A stretch of DNA of 64,000 bases from Hibiscus mutabilis (Eukaryota > Streptophyta > Magnoliopsida > Malvales > Malvaceae). Shown one piece after another: positions 22,530 through 33,959 of the stretch. Below the pieces are notes generated by a model that was not told the DNA's origin, did not search any database, and worked only from the letters and a program-made list of their open reading frames with translations. Position 1 is the stretch's first letter; each line of letters begins with the position of its first letter. Where the stretch lies: contig CM033745.1 of NCBI GenBank assembly GCA_019671005.1, forward strand, positions 17,040,921-17,104,920, written 5' to 3'. Both the position numbers and the translations under genes were made by a program.

Positions 22530-25500
22530 AACCTAACTCTCTCCTAAGAGTCCAAAATCGCTCTTTATCTAAAGGTTTAGTAAATATATCCGCTAATTGG
22601 TTTAAGGTTTCAACATACTCTAGAATTACATCATTTTTAAGACATGATCTCTAATGCAATGATGTCTAATTTCTATGTTTTTGTTTCTAGAATGTTGGAT
22701 AAGATTCTTAGTGAGACAAATGGCACTAGTTTTGTCACACTTAAAGGGTATGATATCTACATCGACTCCATAATCTAAGAGTTGTTGCTTCATCCAAAGA
22801 ACTTGAGCACAACAACTCTCGATCGATATATACTCCGCTTCGATGGTAGATAAAGCTACACTATTTTGTTTCTTAGAGAACCAAGATATGAGCATACTAC
22901 CTAAGAATTGGCAAGTTCCGGTGGTACTCTTTCTATCTATCTTACATCCCCTATAATCCGCATCCGAGAAAACATGAAGATCAAAGAAGGAATCTCTAGG
23001 ATACCAAAGACCTAAACTAGGTGTATCTCTAAGGTATCTAAAGATTCTCTTAATGGCTATAAGGTGTGATTCTCTAGGGCTAGCTTGAATCCTAGCACAC
23101 AAGAAAACACTAAACATAATATCGGATCTACTTGCGGTAAGGTAAAGCAAGAAGCCAATCATGGAATGATAAAGCTTATAATCAACATACTTACCTCCTT
23201 CATTTTTGTCAAGCTTTATGGATGAGCTCATTGGTGTGGCTCGAGGCTTCACATTCTCCAAGCCAAACTTCTTGAGCATGTCTTTTATATACTTTTCTTG
23301 ATTGATGAAGGTGCCATCCTTCCTTTGCTTGATTTGGAGCCCCAAGAAAAATGAAAGCTCCCCCATCATGCTCATATCAAATTCACCTTGCATTAGCTTA
23401 GAAAACTCTTGGCAAAACAATTTATTAGTAGAACCAAAAATAATATCTACATAAATTTGAACTACTAAGATATCTTTAACATATCTTTTAATGAAAAGTG
23501 TAGTGTCCACCTTGCCTTTTTCAAAACCTTTATCAGTCAAAAAGTTTGAAAGCCTTCCATACCAAGCTCTAGGAGCTTGTTTCAAACCATATAAAGCTTT
23601 AGTGAGTTTAAAAACATGATTTGGAAAGTTTGGATCCTCAAAACCTGGTGGTTGTTCTACATACACTTCTTCATTTATAAAACCATTTAGAAAAGCACTT
23701 TTGACGTCCATTTGAAAAGCTTGAACTCATGAAAGCATTCAAATGCAAGAAGCATCCTAATTGCTTCCATTCTAGCTACGAGTGCGTATGTTTCATTAAA
23801 ATCAATTCCCTCTTCTTAAGTGTAACCTTGAGCAACAAGTCTAGCATTGTTTCTCACTATGTTACCACTCTCATCTAGCTTGTTTCTAAAAACCTATTTA
23901 GTTCCTATAGTAGATTTATTACTATTCTTATCAACTAATGTCCATAATTTACTCCTCTCAAATTGATTAAGTTCTTCTTGCATGGCCAATATCCAAAAAT
24001 CATCTTTTAATGCTTCTTTGATATTTTTAGTCTTAATGCATGAAATGAATGCAACATTATTCATTAATTTAAGAAAGGATCTAATAGTTACCCCTTTGGA
24101 TGGATCACCCAAGATTTCACCACCTTTGACATAGTTGAGTTCCCTTGGGTAGCTCACTTCCTTTTCCTCAAGATTCGTGTCTTTTAAGGCTTCTATGGGA
24201 GGATCTTGTGCTTATTCTTCTTTGGTTGGAACCTCATCCACCTTTGATGATTGTCCACCATCATTGGCTTCAATGATCCCTACATCATCATCATCACAAG
24301 AATCCTTCCTCGAAAGGAGGTTATCATCGAAAAACACATGTACAGACTCTTTTACAACTAAGGTTCTTCTGTTAAAAAATCGATAGGCTTTAGAATTTAA
24401 AGAGTAACCTAAGAAAATAGCTTCATCACTTTTTGCATCAAATTTACCTAAATGATCTTTTACATTATTTAAAACAAAAACACTTGCATCCAAAAGGATG
24501 AAAATAGCTAATGTTAAGCTTTTTTTATTTTAAAATCTCATAAGGAGTTTTCTTTAATATTGGCCTAATCATTACTCGGTTAATAATGTAACAAGCGGTG
24601 TTTCTGGCTTCCGCCCAAAAATACTTAGGTAAATTATTTTCACAAAGCACGATTCTAGCTGTTTATTCTAAAGTACGGTTTTTCCTCTCAACTACCCCAT
24701 TTTGTCGAGGAGTGGGAGGTGCGGAAAAATTATGGCTAATACCATTAGAGTTACAAAAATCCTCAAAACCAAGATTTTGAAATTCCGTTCCATGGTCACT
24801 TCTAATATGTGAAATGTTTTGATCAAGGTCATTTTGAGTGATTTTTGAAAACATGACGAATTTTTCTAAAGCCTCATCTTTAGTACTTAAAAAGAGAACC
24901 CAAGTGTATCTAGAGAAGTCATCTATTAAGACATATGCATATAATTTTCCACCCGAGCTAGTAGTTCTAATTGGACCAGAAAGATCCATATAGATCAATT
25001 GTAATACCCTACTAGTTGAAACATCATTAATGGATTTAAAAGAGACACATTTTTGTTTACCCTTAGCACAAGCATCATAAATTTTATCTAAAGAAAATTT
25101 TAGCTTAGGTAAACCTCTTACTAGATTTTGGGAAACTAATTTCTCTAAAACACTTATGCTAGCATGCCCTAGTTTCCTATGTCATTAACCATGCATCATT
25201 TTCATCTTTAGCAACCAAACATGCTTGAGATGTATGAATGTCATCTAAATGCACCATGCAAATGTTACCTATGCAATGACCAATGAACATTATATTATTT
25301 GTTTTAATTTCCAAAATTTTGCAACCATTAACATCAAAAAGAACATTAAAACCGTTATCACATAATTAACTAATGCTCAACAAGTTATGTTTTAGACCAT
25401 TGACATATAAAACATCTTCAATGAGTATAGAAGAGAGATTACCAATGGAACCAATACCCTCAATGTGGCATTTGGAGTTGTCATCAAATGTCACCACTCC

Positions 25501-25600
25501 ATCACTCTTTGGATTTAGCTCCATGAATCTACTCTTGTCTCTGGTCATGTGTCTTGAGCATCCACTTTCAAGGTACCATGTGTTTTGACTCGAAGCTTTG
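22530..25600 (-). pseudogene. Copia A pol: protease, integrase, RT, RNase H
   Basis: Read on the - strand, the protease block WYLESGCSRHM (about 25570-25540) has Glu in place of the catalytic Asp. The integrase core 24998-24663 keeps the triad: Asp in YMDLSGP, Asp in RSDHGTEF and Glu in NGVVERKNR. RT and RNase H lie in the 361-aa frame 23711-22626 with MDVKSAFLNG, LKQAPRAWYG and the RNase H block VFSDADYRGCKID with STIEAEY. The RT active site reads QIYVDIIFGS: one Asp of the YVDD box has been lost by an in-frame 3-base deletion. A one-base loss in an A-run near 22640 shifts the frame before the end, and several frameshifts lie between 23711 and 25600. The polyprotein is therefore dead. Confidence 0.92.
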
Positions 25601-26069
25601 GCCTTGTAGCAATGCTCCCCCTACAAACAAATAATTAAATATTGGTTTTTGGTACCCAAATCATTTTGGGTCCATGTGAATTAGCTCCCAAATATTTGGT
25701 TCTCTTAGGAATCCAAGATGCAATTGCATGAATGTTATTAGAAGCTACAGGTTCCTTAGGAACCCATACACTTCTAACTCATTTACCTTTAGTGTACCTT
25801 TGAGAGCTTCTTTGTTTGTGGTTCACAAAGTTTCTTTTCACATAGTTGGTTTTAGAAGATTGACCCTTTTCAAAAGTAGTAGTACCAACTTTGTTGAAAA
25901 AAGCTTTAAGTTTATTCACTACTTTGTGGTGATCATCATGGACTTTGGAAAGAAGATTTTTTAAATCAACATTTTCATTTTAAAAATATTTTAGTTCATC
26001 TTGTAAAACCAAAATCTTATTTTCAAGTTTTGAGTTAGTTTTGGAAAGAGAATCGTTTTAGGTTTTTAA

Positions 26070-27279
26070 ATCGAAAATTATTTTCTTATTTTCAAAACCG
26101 ATTCCTTATACTTCTCAACCAATTCATTGTAAACCTCTTGTAACTCATCATATGCTTCTTGAAGCTCATCAAAAGTGAAATCAAAAGTATATGAGTTAGG
26201 GTTTACCTTAGAATCATCATCAAGAGCCATGAGACAAAGGTTGGCCACTTCTTGCTCCTCTTCATTGGATGATGTTTCCTCATCGCTCCAAGTAGCAATA
26301 TGGGCCTTGAGCTTTTTCTTCTTTTCGAAGCTCTTCTTCTTGAGTTGAGGGTAATCAGATCTAATATGCCCCGGCTTCTTGCACTCATAACAAATGAGTT
26401 GATCATTCTCATCTTCTTTGTTTTTGTTTTTGTTCTTGAAGTCTCTTCTTCTTTGAAATTTTCTTCCTCGGTTAGACTTCATGAACTGAGAGAATCTCTT
26501 AGCTATCATAGCCAATTCTTCAAACTCATCATCGCTAGAGTTGCTTTCCTCTTGAGAAGCCTTGAGAGCAATTCCTTGCTTCTTCTTCTCTACCTCTTGC
26601 TTCTTCACTTTTTTCTCTTTTTTTCTTCTTCTCTTCCTTGCTTCATGATCTCATGATTAAGGAGATATGAGCTTCAATATCTTTAAATCCTTGGCCTCGA
26701 TGATTGCAGTTCTCTTCCCATTCCATGATTCAAGAAGAGAATAGAGAAGCTTTTGGACTAGCTTGTCTTCAGGAATGATCTCACGGAAGCCTTTAAGACT
26801 ATTTACTATGACGGAGAACTGATCGAACATTTTGGAGACGCCCTCATCAGGCTCCATCTTGAAGTTCTCGTAGCTCAAATTAAGGATTCCAATCTTGGTC
26901 TCCTTTACATCGTTGGTTCCTTCGTAGGTGGTCTCTAGATTGTCCCACACCTCCTTCACACTTGTGCAAGATGACATCTTCATGTACATGTCAGGTCCAA
27001 GTGCACAAAAGATGGTGTGTAGGGCCGTGTCATTCACTTGTAGTCTTCTTCTATCTTTATCCATCATCTCCACCTTTGTCTTTAGAATGAGTCTTCCTTC
27101 TTCATCTCTCTTCATAGGAATGATTGGACCATCTTCTACTACATCCCAAAGGGTATAGTTATTGGACTTGATGAAGAGCCTCATTCTATTCTTCCAATAA
27201 GGGAGTTATCCCCATTGAAGAATGGTGGTTTGGTGACACATTGCGACTCGTAAAAGTTTGGCCCAGAGGTAGACGTCAT
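26070..27279 (-). pseudogene. Copia A gag (nucleocapsid)
   Basis: The start is ATG at 27279 (MTSTSGPNFYESQ), just after the primer site. A frameshift near 27184 leads into the 175-aa frame 27184-26657, with LWDVVEDGP, VWDNLETTYEGT and DVKETKIGILNL as in SIRE-type gag. After a break near 26650, the frame 26608-26078 carries the zinc knuckle CYECKKPGHIRSDY. The last ligand of the C-C-H-C knuckle is Tyr instead of Cys. A C-terminal repeat of DELQEAYDELQEVYNEL suggests a coiled coil. Gag would form the virus-like particle. Confidence 0.88.
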
Positions 27280-27350
27280 GTCTTTGATTTTGTAGTTGAT
27301 TGATCTTCTTCTAGGATCTCCTCTTGTGGATGTAAGTCCCTCAAAGAGTT

Positions 27351-27366
27351 TGGCTCTGATACCAAT
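27351..27366 (-). other. Primer binding site of Copia A
   Basis: On the - strand, directly after the 5' LTR, the sequence reads ATTGGTATCAGAGCC. This is complementary to the 3' end region of initiator tRNA-Met, as in most plant Copia elements. Confidence 0.92.
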
Positions 27367-28682
27367 TGTTGATGGGATCAATCGATGTGTAATTAGCCAA
27401 GAGGGGGTGAATTGGATTTTTGAAATTAGAAGGAGTGGATTGAATATATAAAAATTGAAGACAAGGCGATTTATAGTGGTTCAAGCTTTGAACAAGCTCT
27501 ACATCCACTACCTTAGCTCCCACTAAGGATTTTGAACCAATATTCACTAGATATTCTTCCCCTTTTCTAGGCTTAGGAGGAAATCTTTACAAATCGACTA
27601 ATCTTTCTACCCAAAGATTAACCAAGACACTCTCTTTACAGAGAAAAAATGGCAAACTTAAAAGTACCTCTCACAAGATTGATTTGTTGCCCAAATTACA
27701 AACAAACTCTCCCCAAACTTGAAAGAAATGTATACAATGAAAATTACAAGTACGGTACAAGAATTTGACTCTTTACGCTCAAGGGTTTGGATATATGCTT
27801 GGATGTTGCAAATAATTTCAATAGTTGTTGCTGAGGCTTTGGAGGCTTGCTTTTATACATTCTCATTGATTTCTAGCCGTTTGGGTGGTTGCCATCATAA
27901 ATACAACCATTGGGCTGCATTTTTCCCGCACTAAATGCTAAACTACAAACAACTGTATCGATACGCGAGAGGTCGAATCAGTACGGACCTAAAAATAGAA
28001 AGAGCCGTTGTGCAAGTAAAATAAAGAACATATCGATACATGGAAAAGCGTATCGGTACGAACTCAGTGTAAAACAAGGGGCGTATCGAAATGGGCAAGG
28101 TCGTATCGATACAATTTTGCTCACTTGGACTACTATCTAAACCTGTATCGGTACGCCTTGAAGGTGTATCGATACGGGTTAACTGATTTTCAAAATCGCA
28201 TGTTCCCAATAACTTACAAGGCAACGTTCGAATCATAAATGAAAGAATTTGAAAAATATCAACAACGGTATTGATACGCAAGTAACCGTATTGGTACGCT
28301 ATTCTTAAACCTTAAACTCAATATGAAGGTCGTATCAAAACGGATGACACCGTATTGAAATGCCTGAGTAAAAACCTTAGCCCATATGAAGGTCGTATCG
28401 ATACTGAAGGAACAGTATCAAAATACTTTCTTATAGTGGCCTTTTAAGTTAAGCCTGTATCGAAACGCTCGAGGGCGTATCTATACGCTTTAGCGTAAAA
28501 GTTGAGTTTGACTTTAAAAATACTTAGAAAGATTTATGGGGTTTAAGTTTTTGACTTTGAATGATTTTGTACTTGAAAAATCCTTGTCAATTGTGAGTCT
28601 TTGAGATGCTTAAAAATTTATTTTCTTTTTCAAATAGGTTTTTAAACAATTTGTTTTATCAAAACAAAACTTTGGTTTTACA
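27367..28682 (-). repeat. 5' LTR of Copia A
   Basis: 1316 bp, homologous to 18708-19976. It contains eight motif pairs (27955-28486) and a TATAAAAG box on the - strand (27850-27857), with 98 bp between array edge and TATA. The AACGG site present in the 3' LTR is mutated here to CCCAATGG. Confidence 0.95.
27955..28486. promoter_or_regulatory. Paired-palindrome array in the Copia A 5' LTR
   Basis: Eight pairs of GTATCGATAC-related 10-mers occur here. Seven have 10-bp spacers and one has 11 bp (GTATCGGTAC and GTATCGATAC near 28144-28174). The first pair is GTATCGATAC, 10 bp, GAATCAGTAC. Confidence 0.85.
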
Positions 28683-28860
28683 AAAACGAGCTAAAACAAA
28701 TAAGAAGCATGCATAATAAGAACCAGCTCAATGATCACCGCTTCTGAAGCAAGCAAGTTAAAGAAAATAGAGGATCGTCTGAGCATCTACCGCTTTGAAG
28801 AAGCATGCATAACTAGAATCAGCTCAATGGTCGTGCATGATAAAGTGATCGAGGAGATGA
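28683..28860. repeat. 96-bp array, continuation after Copia A
   Basis: CGAGCTAAAACAAA continues the unit cut at 18707. About 30 bp of that unit are missing. One further unit follows with ATCAGCTCAATG, CACCGCTTCTGAAGC, GGATCGTCTGAGC and CGCTTTGAAGAAGC, after which the sequence diverges into a region of GCATGATAAAGTGATCGAGG character. This shows that Copia A landed inside the array. Confidence 0.9.
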
Positions 28861-31233
28861 AAGGATTGCTAGCCACTCCCAAAGCGAGCGCGCATGGTAA
28901 AGTGACCAAAAAGATGAAAGAATCGCCTAAAATAAGCAAAGGAATCAGCTCAACAAAAACTTCGAATGATCATCATATGAAATAAGCATACAGTCCAACC
29001 ATTAAAAATTTAATACAATACATGAATAATTTAGTACAAACCAAATGGTCGCAATATTACAAACAATGTAATCATGCAACCAAACAAAGCGAACTACTTA
29101 AGGTTTCTACCAAGCAACCTTAATCTAGGGAAGACCAGAGGTCACAAATATCCGCCCTGACCTTATATATACACAAAGTAGACGGTAAATGCCTATCACA
29201 TTCACATGTATAATACAGCCTGCATTCGTCGCAACCAAATGTGGTGCTAAACACCGATAGACAAAAGCATCCAAAGAGCCTTGCTCTCAAAATATTCCAA
29301 ATACAACATCTTTCCGCATTCTTCACCATCAATGGCTACCTACGACCTTCCGAATTCTATTGTCTGCCAACACAAATAACACACACATAGGATGCCTCAC
29401 TTGGATCCATAGAATACAATTTTCTCATACCAATTGACACAACAAACATGTTTGCCCTATTTCCCCCTCAAGATAACACGAGCAAAGTTATACAACACAA
29501 AAACCACAAAAGAAAGGATAAGCCGCCCATAAATCAACTTATGAAAACAAAAGTCTAAGTGACTCATATTTATGAGAAAATATGAAAGCGCCAAGGTCTG
29601 ACTTTCCAAATTCCAATAATGGAAAACTCCTATATAAGAATTCAATTTCTAGGTTTTCAAATCTTGAGAAAGCACCTTAAAATACTCAACCTTTGTAATC
29701 AATAAACGTATGAACGGTCCTGTATACCCGTAAAAGCCAATCAAAACTACATTTTCCTCATTATCACCTGCATCGGATTGTCTAAATTAGCTAACACATA
29801 TCAAACCCAATACACGAATATCAATGAGCATCATTACAACTAAAAAATAGTACAACAAATGAAACAACAAGGTAAAGAAAAAGGATTATATTAATAACTA
29901 GCACAAATTTTGCTTTTAGAGTCAATGACTCAAATAAAAGATAATGCAGATACCCAGTGACTCCCAAATACATGGCCCATAAGAATAGAGCCATATTACT
30001 CGCGTAAAAAAGAAAAAAAGAGAAAAACCCTTAGTAGGCTAATTATTAAAGGAACAAGAACTAGCGACGGGCTCACTTTACAAAGTTACAAGCAACAAAA
30101 AGTTCACGTCAACAAGTATGCCCCCATTTTAATGAAAGGAAACATAACACATGCATTAAGTCAACCAAGTATAAAGACATATGTTCACTTCTATCATATA
30201 TTCAAACCCTATAAAAAATTTAAAATAGAGTTCCCCACGAACCATCACTAGACTTAGTTATGTGGATAGCATGACGATTATTTAGGATAATCACATCGAC
30301 TGATGAAACCATGAGAGCAATGTCCAAATAGCAAGCTAGGATTTGATAAGACCAACCTCTTTAAGGGTTCTCATAACCTGCCAAATATCAACGTCTGTAG
30401 GCACAAACAAATGAATAATCAACACTCCTCCCGAATATACAAAGTAAAGTCTCCATAGGTTACTCATCTTCGCAAGTAACAACCCATCGACACACAAAAT
30501 AATACAAAGAAAATATTACAGAAGAAAAGAGTATACTACCCACGGGTCAGGATACAAAAACTCAGACCCAAAGGATCCCTGTTTATAATACAAAATAAAA
30601 ATTCAAGGCCAGACATCTAAAGTTTGAATCTCGAAAACTGTTGAGACAAGCAATAAATCCCAAGATTTCAAAATTCTGAATGCACGCCTCCAACCTCGCA
30701 ATCCCCAAACTTCCAGTAAATAAATGCACTATAAAAACATAGGTTCCAATAGCCTAAGACCCCATTCCTAGTTAAAGATATACAAAACATTGAGACAAGC
30801 GCGAATTTAAACCAATCTCGTGGGAATAGGTGCCCATTTTCGCCACCTAAAAGAACACTTACAGAAGTGATCACCATAATCCATACCCTTCTCAAAGCAC
30901 TACGCTAATAAAGAATTGCTAGATGGTGTTTTCGTAATCATGCGGTTCCTTTCTCAGACAAAGCCCCCAAGTCTACTTAAACAAACATAACATAGAAGGA
31001 CCACATCACCTAAATCATCATTGTTTGCAAGCGAAGGCGTACAATATACAAAGTGAAGTATAAATTGAAAGGCACGTGCATTTGAATGCTTTACAATCAG
31101 TACATAATAACATGCGAACATATTAGCACGCGAATGAGCATATAACAGTCTAAATTTTCCCAACCAAGGGCAAGATTCCATTACAGGTGCAATCAATACA
31201 TAATAGCATGCGAAGGAATTAATGTGAGGATAA
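28861..31233. other. Interior of the Gypsy-like element, segment 1
   Basis: No convincing gene. Parts of about 29280-30640 resemble 41340-42600 after divergence. For example, TTCTTCACCATCAATGGCTA (near 29318) compares with TTCTTCATCACAAATGGCTA (near 41398), and ATCTAAAGTTTGAATCTCGA (near 30617) compares with GCTTTAAGTTGTAACTCTCA (near 42566). Removing Copia B, the two copies lie about 2.3 kb apart, so the ancestral element probably had a long tandem duplication here. It is cut by Copia B at 31234. Confidence 0.5.
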
Positions 31234-32464
31234 TGTAAAACCTATATTTGATTTTGATATAACAAAGTGTTTAAGGACCAATTTGTAAAAATGGATAATT
31301 TTTAAGTAGTAAAAAAGTCTCACAAAATGACAAGGATTCGAACTTAAAGTGTTTCTAAGTCAAAAACTTAAACCCCAAAATATTTTTCTAAGTATTTTGA
31401 TACTCAAATAACCAAAATTGCCCAGGCGTATCGATACTGAAATTTTAATTGCAAAATTGTATCGGTACAGTTGATCCCGTTTTGATACGGCCTTCAACCT
31501 GGGAATTTTGTTTAAGCAATGAGTATCGGTACGACTTTACCTGTACCGATACGGGGTGTTAAGATCTTCAAAATATTTGCATTTAAAATATGACTGTTGC
31601 ATTTTCAGTTATTGGAATCACCAAACTTCAATTTTTAGTTACACCGTATCGATACACACCTAGGCGTACCGATACAATTTTTCTTATACTTTTACCTCAG
31701 ATTCCAGTGAGCAAAAACCGTATCAATACGACTATACTATTTCGATACGAGTATGTTTTTGCACTATGCTCGTTTCGATACGGATCTCAAGTGTATCGAT
31801 ACCCCTATACAATAGCTATTTCTTCTTTTGATAGGTACTGATATGGTTACTCGTGTATTGATACAGTAGATCACCAAACAACATTTATTGTGGGAAGAAA
31901 GTAGCCCAACGGCTCTATTGATGATCCCAACTACCCAAACGGTTAGAAATCAATGAGGGGATATAAAATCAAGTCTCCAAAGTCGCAACAACAACTATTG
32001 AATATCCATTGAAAAAGTATAAAGCATTCAAGTACACATCCAACACTTTGAGCCTGTTAGAGCCATATCTTGTAACCCACTTGAGTGGTTTTCATTGTAT
32101 TCATTTTTATTCAAGTTTGGGGTTTTGAGTGCACTTGTATTGGGTAAACAAACACCTTTGAGAGGATATTTTCTGTTTGCATTCCAATTCTTGTAAAGAG
32201 AGTGAACTTGATCATGCTTTGGGTTGAAAGCTTTGATCGATTGTAACGGTTGCCTCCTTAGTCTAGAAAATGGGAAAAATTCTTAGTTAATTGTTTGAAA
32301 TCCTTAGTGAGGAGCTAAGATAGTGGATGTAGAGCTTGTTAGAAGCTTGAACCACTATAATTCCTTGTGTCCAACTTTTTCTATCTTTCAATTTCTTCTA
32401 CCAAATTTTTTATTTGCCAATTCACCCTCTCTTGGCCTTTTACAACCGATTGATTATCTCAACA
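31234..32464 (+). repeat. 5' LTR of Copia B
   Basis: 1231 bp from TGTAAAACC to TCTCAACA, matching 39698-40961. It contains the motif array at 31438-31864, CCCAACGGCTC at 31905-31915 and a TATAAAAT box at 31962-31969. Confidence 0.95.
31438..31864. promoter_or_regulatory. Paired-palindrome array in the Copia B 5' LTR
   Basis: Six complete pairs and one half pair whose partner is lost by deletion. Examples are GTATCGGTAC, 10 bp, GTACCGATAC near 31522, and GTATCGATAC, 10 bp, GTACCGATAC near 31645. The array edge is 98 bp from the TATA box. Confidence 0.85.
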
Positions 32465-32480
32465 ATTAGTATCAGAGCTA
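32465..32480 (+). other. Primer binding site of Copia B
   Basis: ATTAGTATCAGAGCT follows the LTR. It is the tRNA-Met site with a G-to-A change compared with Copia A. Confidence 0.88.
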
Positions 32481-32549
32481 CACTCATTGGAAAGATTAAC
32501 ACCCTCTTGAGTCGATCCAAAGGAGATACTTCAATTCACAATCGAGGTC

Positions 32550-33720
32550 ATGGCATCTACTTTTGGCAACAACTTGTACGAGTCTCAATCGACCACTAAA
32601 CCATCTTTCTTCAATAGGGACAACTATCCTTATTGAAAGAATCAAATGAGGCTATTCATCAAATCCAACGATTACCTCATTTGGGATGTAATCGAAGACG
32701 GACCATCTATCACAGTGAAGTAAAAAAGAGAAAGACAAGTTTCCAAGTCCAAGCAAGAAATGACCGATGAAGAAATGATGAAGTTGTAAATAAACGAAAA
32801 GGCTTTGCACATGCTCTTTTGTGCACTTGGACTAGATGAGTACTCGAAAATGTCTTATTGTACGAGTGCAAATGAGGTATGGGTCAAGCTCGAGACTACT
32901 TATGAGGGTACCAACGATGTAAAGGAGACCAAGATTAGACTCCTCAATTTCAGCTACGAAAATTTCAAGATGGATGGAACCAGATGAGAGCGTCACCAAG
33001 ATGTTTGATCGGTTCTCCTTCATAGTCAACAGTCTCAAAGGTTTCAGAGAAGTTATCCCCTATGACAAGCTTGTCCAAAAGCTCATCTACTCCCTTCTTG
33101 AGTCATAGATGGAAAGAGGATCGCCATCATCGAGGCCAAGGATCTCAAAACCTTGAAGCTTGATGCTCTTATGGGTTTTCTCCTTACTTATGAGATCATG
33201 AAGAACGGTAGAGAAGGCGAGAAGAATAAAAAAGAGAAGAAGGTCAAGAAGAAGGAATTAGAAAGAAAGAAAATATGAATTGCTCTCAAAGCTTCACTTG
33301 GGGAGAGCGATTCTAGTGAGGAGGAAGATGAATAAAATTCCATTGAAGAGGGGATTTTAGGAATAAGAACAAGAAGGAAGAGAAGAATCAACTTATTTGC
33401 TTCGAGTGCAAGAAGTCGGGGCGCATAAGAACTGATTGCCTCCAACTCGAAAACAAGAGCTTCGAGAAGAATAAGCTCAAGGCAAACGTTGCTACTTGGA
33501 GTAATAAGGAATCATATGATGAAAAGGAGCAAAAAGTTGCCAACCTTTGCCTCATGGCTCTTAAAAAGGATCCTAAGGTAACCTCTAAATCGTCTACATT
33601 TGATTTCACTTTTGATGAGCTTTAAGAAGCTTACGATGAGTTATAAGAGGTTTGTGACAAGTTGGTAGAAAAACATAAGGAATCAATTTTGAAAAACAAG
33701 AAACGATTTCTGATATGAAA
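32550..33720 (+). pseudogene. Copia B gag
   Basis: ATG at 32550 gives MASTFGNNLYESQ, then MRLFIKSNDYLIWDVIEDGP and VWVKLETTYEGTNDVKET, matching Copia A gag. Several stops occur (near 32636, 32719, 32788 and 32985). The zinc knuckle near 33400-33440 reads CFECKKSGRIRTDC: the His ligand is Arg, whereas Copia A lost the last Cys. The downstream Glu-rich coiled-coil part continues to about 33700. Confidence 0.85.
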
Positions 33721-33959
33721 AACCAAAATGACTCCATATCCAAAACCAACTCCGAACTTGAAAAGAATGTTTTTGATTTACAACAAAAAAAATGATTTTG
33801 AAGATAAAAATCATGATTTAAACAACCTTTTTTCCAAAGTTTATGATGATCACCAAAGTGAAGTTGGTGATCTCAAAGCTTCTCTAAACAAAGTTGGGAT
33901 ACAAGGTTTTGAAAAAGAAAGTTCTTTAAAACCCAACTATGTGAAGAGAAACTTCAATG

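Larger units (their letters stand above)
18708..28682 (-). mobile_element. Copia A: full-length SIRE-type element with extra ORF3
   Basis: A complete Ty1/Copia element of 9975 bp lies on the - strand: 5' LTR 27367-28682, tRNA-Met type primer site 27351-27366, gag, protease, integrase, RT-RNase H, an extra ORF3 gene with its own promoter and intron, a polypurine tract and a 3' LTR 18708-19976. Order and motifs (GEFDMSMMGEL, CKIDRKSTTGTC) fit the SIRE/Maximus lineage, which often carries an additional ORF after pol. The flanking 5-mers CAAGC (18703-18707) and AAAAC (28683-28687) match at three of five positions. The element sits inside the 96-bp array. All its ORFs carry inactivating changes. 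Confidence 0.95.

Noticed and set aside
26300..26656. 118-aa ORF on the + strand
   Set aside because: Antisense of the Lys/Glu-rich gag of Copia A, which yields a Leu/Ser-rich artefact.
31590..31841. Open frames through the LTR motif arrays that translate to repeated YRY/RYG-like peptides (also 19276-19591, 22031-22370, 27943-28281, 40200-40453)
   Set aside because: They arise because CGATAC repeats read as Arg-Tyr or Asp-Thr in several frames and on both strands. No start context, no conservation of frame between LTR copies.
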